Position numbers and translations under genes: made by a program
In this document: positions 61,371 through 64,000 of the stretch, in pieces
Numbering within the stretch: the stretch's first letter is position 1
Layout: each line of letters starts with the position of its first letter
Notes under the pieces: model-generated
The model's input: only the letters and a program-made list of their open reading frames with translations
Told to the model about the DNA's origin: nothing
Database searches by the model: none
Source of the DNA: MSPOR6 sp964652195
GTDB lineage: Bacteria; Poribacteria; WGA-4E; WGA-3G
Assembly: GCA_964652195.1 (NCBI GenBank)
Contig: CAZZBB010000070.1
Location: 67,792-131,791 of the forward strand
DNA length: 64,000 bases
Reading direction: 5' to 3'

Positions 61371-63005
61371 TTAGAATCTTGAGATTTCAAGCTCTTTTGA
61401 TGTAATAAACTCCAATAAAGCTGGTATCCCTTCTTCAGTCTTTTGGATACCCCGTTTTATTGCGGGAATAATGTCTTCAGGCGATTCAACTCGTTCACCA
61501 TAACCACCAAAAGCTTTAGCCATATCAGCGTAATGCCCAGATATATCTGTTGAACGGTATTTTTCTGTTGAGACTTGCATAATAGGAATTTCAATCGCCA
61601 TAGAGAAGTTATTGAAAAGCACTGAAAGTATGGGAATTCTTTCGCGTACTGCTGTCTCAAAATCCATACCAGTAAACCCAATTGCAGCATCACCCCATAC
61701 ATTTACGCAGAGCGCGTCCGGTTTTGCAAGTTTTGCCCCCATTGCTAAGCCAAGACCGTAACCGAGTTGTGTGGTCTTACCCCATCCGATATATGACAGC
61801 GGTGTAACCGATTCCCAGAAAGGAGAGAGTTGATCCCGCGGACTACCTGCATCATGGGTGATGATTGTGTTCTTAACATCAACGGTTTGCATCATATCCC
61901 ATATTACACGATACGGTGTCATAGGACTTTCCGTTGAGGTAAGTTTCGGCATCCACTGATTTAACCATGCCTTTTTAATACTACTTATTTCTGCAGTAAC
62001 CGATGTTGCATCTCTTTCAGGCTTCCCTTTTAGACGTTCACGTATTGCTTCTACCAGTCCTTCCAAAATTAATTGTGCATCTCCAATAAGAGCTGCATCT
62101 ACAGGAATATCTTTGTTAATATCTTCAGGATCTAATGTAGCATGTATAACGCGTTTGCCATCTGGAATAGTGACCCCAAAGTTTGTTCTTGTAAAACTAC
62201 ATCCAATACCAAATAGTAGGTCTGTCTTTTCAAGAAAATGATGTAGAGGTTTTGGTATTGATCGCCCCCCAGAACCGAGGGCTAATGGATGATTTTCTGG
62301 GAATGCACTTTTTCCACCTAAACTTGTTGTTACCGGAGCAGCAAGAAGTTCTGCAAGTTCTTTCAGAGAATCCCAAGCTTTTGCATAATGCACTCCTTGT
62401 CCTGCATAGATAACCGGACATTCAGCATCAATTAATGCAGCTGCTACTGCATCGATCTCAGAACTGTCAGGAGCATAACGTACTTTGGGTACAGGTATTG
62501 GATCAAAGGGTTCAGGCACTTCTGCATTCATCAAGTCTCCTGGTATCTCCACAAGCGTTGGTCTGGGTCTACCGTTCCTTACCTGTGTAAAAGCACGACG
62601 CATCACTTCGGGAAGTGCCTCAGGAATCGTCAACTGTTCACAGGATTTTGTTACATTTCGATAGTTCAAAGAGGAATTGAAGTTGGGTTGAATCTGTGTT
62701 AATGTTCGAGAATATCCCATCGGTAGAACCACAATTGGTGCTGAATCTCCATAGGCTTGTGCAACACCCCCAAACGCATTTTCAGATCCGGGTCCACTCT
62801 GCATACAAAACACCCCGATCTTATCACCTGATGTGATTCTACTTAATGCATCTGCCATGTGTAAACCGATTCGTTCCTGCCGAACAATTATAGGTCTAAT
62901 ATCAACCTTTGCAGCTGCTTCTATCAGATGGTTCACAGGATATGCAAAAAGATATTCTACGCCCTCTGCTTTTAATACTTTAGCAATCGCATCAATGACT
63001 TTCAT
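61371..63005 (-). CDS. thiamine diphosphate-dependent enzyme (acetolactate synthase-like)
   Basis: 544-aa ThDP enzyme of the acetolactate synthase/pyruvate decarboxylase group. The catalytic Glu is in VRQERIGLHMADAL. The ThDP/Mg motif is WGDAAIGFTGMDFETAV...FNN (GDx24-27NN). The middle domain is the FAD/CoA-like region. It could be an acetolactate synthase large-subunit paralogue, a benzoylformate-decarboxylase-like or similar enzyme; no small regulatory subunit is present, so biosynthetic IlvB is less likely. 18 bp downstream of a PhyH gene in the same operon. Confidence 0.88.
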   Translation of the reverse strand: MKVIDAIAKVLKAEGVEYLFAYPVNHLIEAAAKVDIRPIIVRQERIGLHMADALSRITSGDKIGVFCMQSGPGSENAFGGVAQAYGDSAPIVVLPMGYSRTLTQIQPNFNSSLNYRNVTKSCEQLTIPEALPEVMRRAFTQVRNGRPRPTLVEIPGDLMNAEVPEPFDPIPVPKVRYAPDSSEIDAVAAALIDAECPVIYAGQGVHYAKAWDSLKELAELLAAPVTTSLGGKSAFPENHPLALGSGGRSIPKPLHHFLEKTDLLFGIGCSFTRTNFGVTIPDGKRVIHATLDPEDINKDIPVDAALIGDAQLILEGLVEAIRERLKGKPERDATSVTAEISSIKKAWLNQWMPKLTSTESPMTPYRVIWDMMQTVDVKNTIITHDAGSPRDQLSPFWESVTPLSYIGWGKTTQLGYGLGLAMGAKLAKPDALCVNVWGDAAIGFTGMDFETAVRERIPILSVLFNNFSMAIEIPIMQVSTEKYRSTDISGHYADMAKAFGGYGERVESPEDIIPAIKRGIQKTEEGIPALLEFITSKELEISRF

Positions 63006-63023
63006 ATTATTTCTCCTCTGGGT

Positions 63024-63833
63024 CTATGGTGAAGTCGTAGGAATACCTGAATCCATAACAAGCGGAAAATGGTCACCTGTCAGTTTTTCTCCATTATTCA
63101 CGGTTACAAAACGTTTCATTACATGATTACCACTCTCATCAAATAATGTCTCACTTGTCATATAATGAACTGCTATCGCACGTCTGGGATTACCACTTTT
63201 ATTGTCATGGGATCCATGCCAAGTTAGCGAATGATGATAATGAACATATCCTTTTGGCACAGGACATAGTTCTACATCCAATTCATTATTCTCAAATTTA
63301 TCTGGCATAGAATGGATATCTGGAACAGTATGCAAGAAAGAAATCTGATTACCCCATTTGTATGATCCCGGCACCATACGCATACATCCATTACTTTCAT
63401 CAACATCATCTAATGCTACCCAACCTGTAACTTGACTCGTTTTAGGTGTGAGTATGGGCCAGTAGGGTGAATCCTGATGCCACATGTTAACTCCACCTAC
63501 CTGTGCAGGTTTGTACTGTATCTGATCATGCCACACTCTTACTTCTGTGGCAGATGTTAACTGTCCGATCTCTTCAACAATAATAGGGTTATATACCAAT
63601 TCATGATAGGCAGAACTCGCTTCCCAAATATTCACTATTTGCCAGACAGGAGTCTCCTCCTTTCCACCAAGATTAGCAATATGGACGGGTTGTGGGATAT
63701 CCTCTTTTTGGTAATCATCTATGACACGTGTCAATTCAGAACGTAGTTCGTCAACTTGGTCATCACTTAATACACGACTTCCAAGGAGAAAGCCCTTCTC
63801 ACTAAATGTGTCGATTTGGGCTTGATTCAGCAT
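63024..63833 (-). CDS. phytanoyl-CoA dioxygenase (PhyH) family protein
   Basis: About 269-aa Fe(II)/2-oxoglutarate oxygenase-like protein. Metal site: H-x-D in NMWHQDSPYWP and distal His in HHSLTWHGSHDNKS; Arg in NPRRAIAVHY for 2-oxoglutarate. MVPGSYKWG is the PhyH-type loop. The ATG at 63833 (MLNQAQID) has GGAGAT 8 nt upstream; the longer frame start at 63944 falls in the 23-bp repeats and is rejected. Cotranscribed with the ThDP enzyme downstream. Confidence 0.88.
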   Translation of the reverse strand: MLNQAQIDTFSEKGFLLGSRVLSDDQVDELRSELTRVIDDYQKEDIPQPVHIANLGGKEETPVWQIVNIWEASSAYHELVYNPIIVEEIGQLTSATEVRVWHDQIQYKPAQVGGVNMWHQDSPYWPILTPKTSQVTGWVALDDVDESNGCMRMVPGSYKWGNQISFLHTVPDIHSMPDKFENNELDVELCPVPKGYVHYHHSLTWHGSHDNKSGNPRRAIAVHYMTSETLFDESGNHVMKRFVTVNNGEKLTGDHFPLVMDSGIPTTSP

Positions 63834-63905
63834 ATTTATCTCCGATTCATAGTAATTTACTATAGTTTGGACAGTTTTCGTATTTTCTTTAACAACTGTA
63901 TACAT

Positions 63906-63928
63906 ACACCTTTCGCACCGCTGGTGCT
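63906..63928. repeat. 23-bp direct repeat, copy 1
   Basis: ACACCTTTCGCACCGCTGGT followed by GCT; contains the palindrome GCACC-GCT-GGTGC. An identical copy starts 51 bp later at 63957. It is much more GC-rich than the flanking DNA. Confidence 0.8.
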
Positions 63929-63956
63929 CGGTTACTTGTGGCATTGACGTTTCTAC

Positions 63957-63979
63957 ACACCTTTCGCACCGCTGGTGCT
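63957..63979. repeat. 23-bp direct repeat, copy 2
   Basis: Second exact copy of the 23-bp repeat, 28 bp after the end of copy 1. The array may continue beyond the window, whose last base is 21 bp further on. Confidence 0.8.
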
Positions 63980-64000
63980 ACCGATTTAGTCAAGAGTAAT

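Noticed and set aside
61371..63005. Biosynthetic acetolactate synthase IlvB
   Set aside because: No small subunit or branched-chain genes nearby, and the PhyH partner suggests a different pathway; only the broader ThDP family is supported.
63834..63944. N-terminal extension of the last PhyH protein
   Set aside because: The added residues run through the 23-bp repeats and lack family similarity; the ATG at 63833 has a good ribosome-binding site.
63906..63979. CRISPR array
   Set aside because: Only two repeats, strongly palindromic, one gap, no cas genes in the window.

Overview
The window looks like a chromosomal segment of a low-GC, Gram-negative-type bacterium outside the well-studied phyla, most likely 'Candidatus Poribacteria' or a close relative. 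This is inferred from gene content, not from a marker tree. The clues are several phytanoyl-CoA-dioxygenase-like (PhyH) proteins, secreted LamG proteins, Uma2-family nucleases, Gfo/Idh/MocA oxidoreductases, eukaryote-like LRR/WD40/TPR proteins, and a complete Pup-proteasome operon outside an actinobacterial background. A LolA-like carrier and lipobox proteins point to an outer membrane. Many genes start with GTG or TTG.

Layout. 0-4.6 kb: SNF2-type helicase and RtcB RNA ligase (minus strand). 4.8-8.5 kb: sugar-type dehydrogenase, cupin and three tandem Uma2 paralogues. 8.6-11.3 kb: pyruvate phosphate dikinase. 11.5-18.9 kb: a fourth Uma2 gene, then the Pup-proteasome operon in the canonical order arc-dop-pup-prcB-prcA-pafA behind a good sigma70-type promoter. 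19-22.2 kb: lolA-like, pgsA, thpR and recA behind another strong promoter. 22.5-33.2 kb: plus-strand block with a PhyH protein, two tiny membrane peptides, a hypothetical protein, two paralogous LamG-TPR exported proteins and, between them, an LRR-WD40 lipoprotein. 33.3-39.2 kb: lone ABC ATPase, ceramidase-like hydrolase, HpcH/HpaI aldolase, DUF4282-like protein, L-fuconate dehydratase (minus), PduO-type cobalamin adenosyltransferase and a ComEA-like protein. 39.2-43.2 kb: minus-strand operon of an EutN/CcmL microcompartment vertex protein, a sensor kinase, an NtrC-like regulator whose AAA+ domain has lost its key catalytic residues, and 5-formyl-THF cyclo-ligase. 43.4-47.8 kb: ThiO-like oxidase, small membrane protein, dehydrogenase, eight-knuckle zinc protein and LamG protein.

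48-51.4 kb is an accessory island: a SAP-domain DNA methyltransferase overlapping a MutH/MvaI-like endonuclease, followed by decayed transposase genes. 51.4-57.6 kb is a plus-strand block of a cytochrome c and probable catabolic genes (dehydrogenase, PhyH, TIM-barrel isomerase, RraA-like, M14-like, enolase superfamily). At 57.6-59.5 kb lies a convergent two-gene module of an OLD/RecF-type ATPase and a small protein with a PD-(D/E)xK-like signature, a candidate undescribed defence pair. 59.5-63.9 kb carries two more LamG proteins, a ThDP enzyme and a PhyH protein. The window ends with two copies of a 23-bp repeat.

Themes: targeted protein turnover (Pup-proteasome), mobile or defence genes (Uma2, restriction-modification, ATPase-nuclease), exported carbohydrate- or surface-binding repeat proteins, and degradation of sugars or sugar acids. 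No tRNA, rRNA or convincing CRISPR array was recognised.
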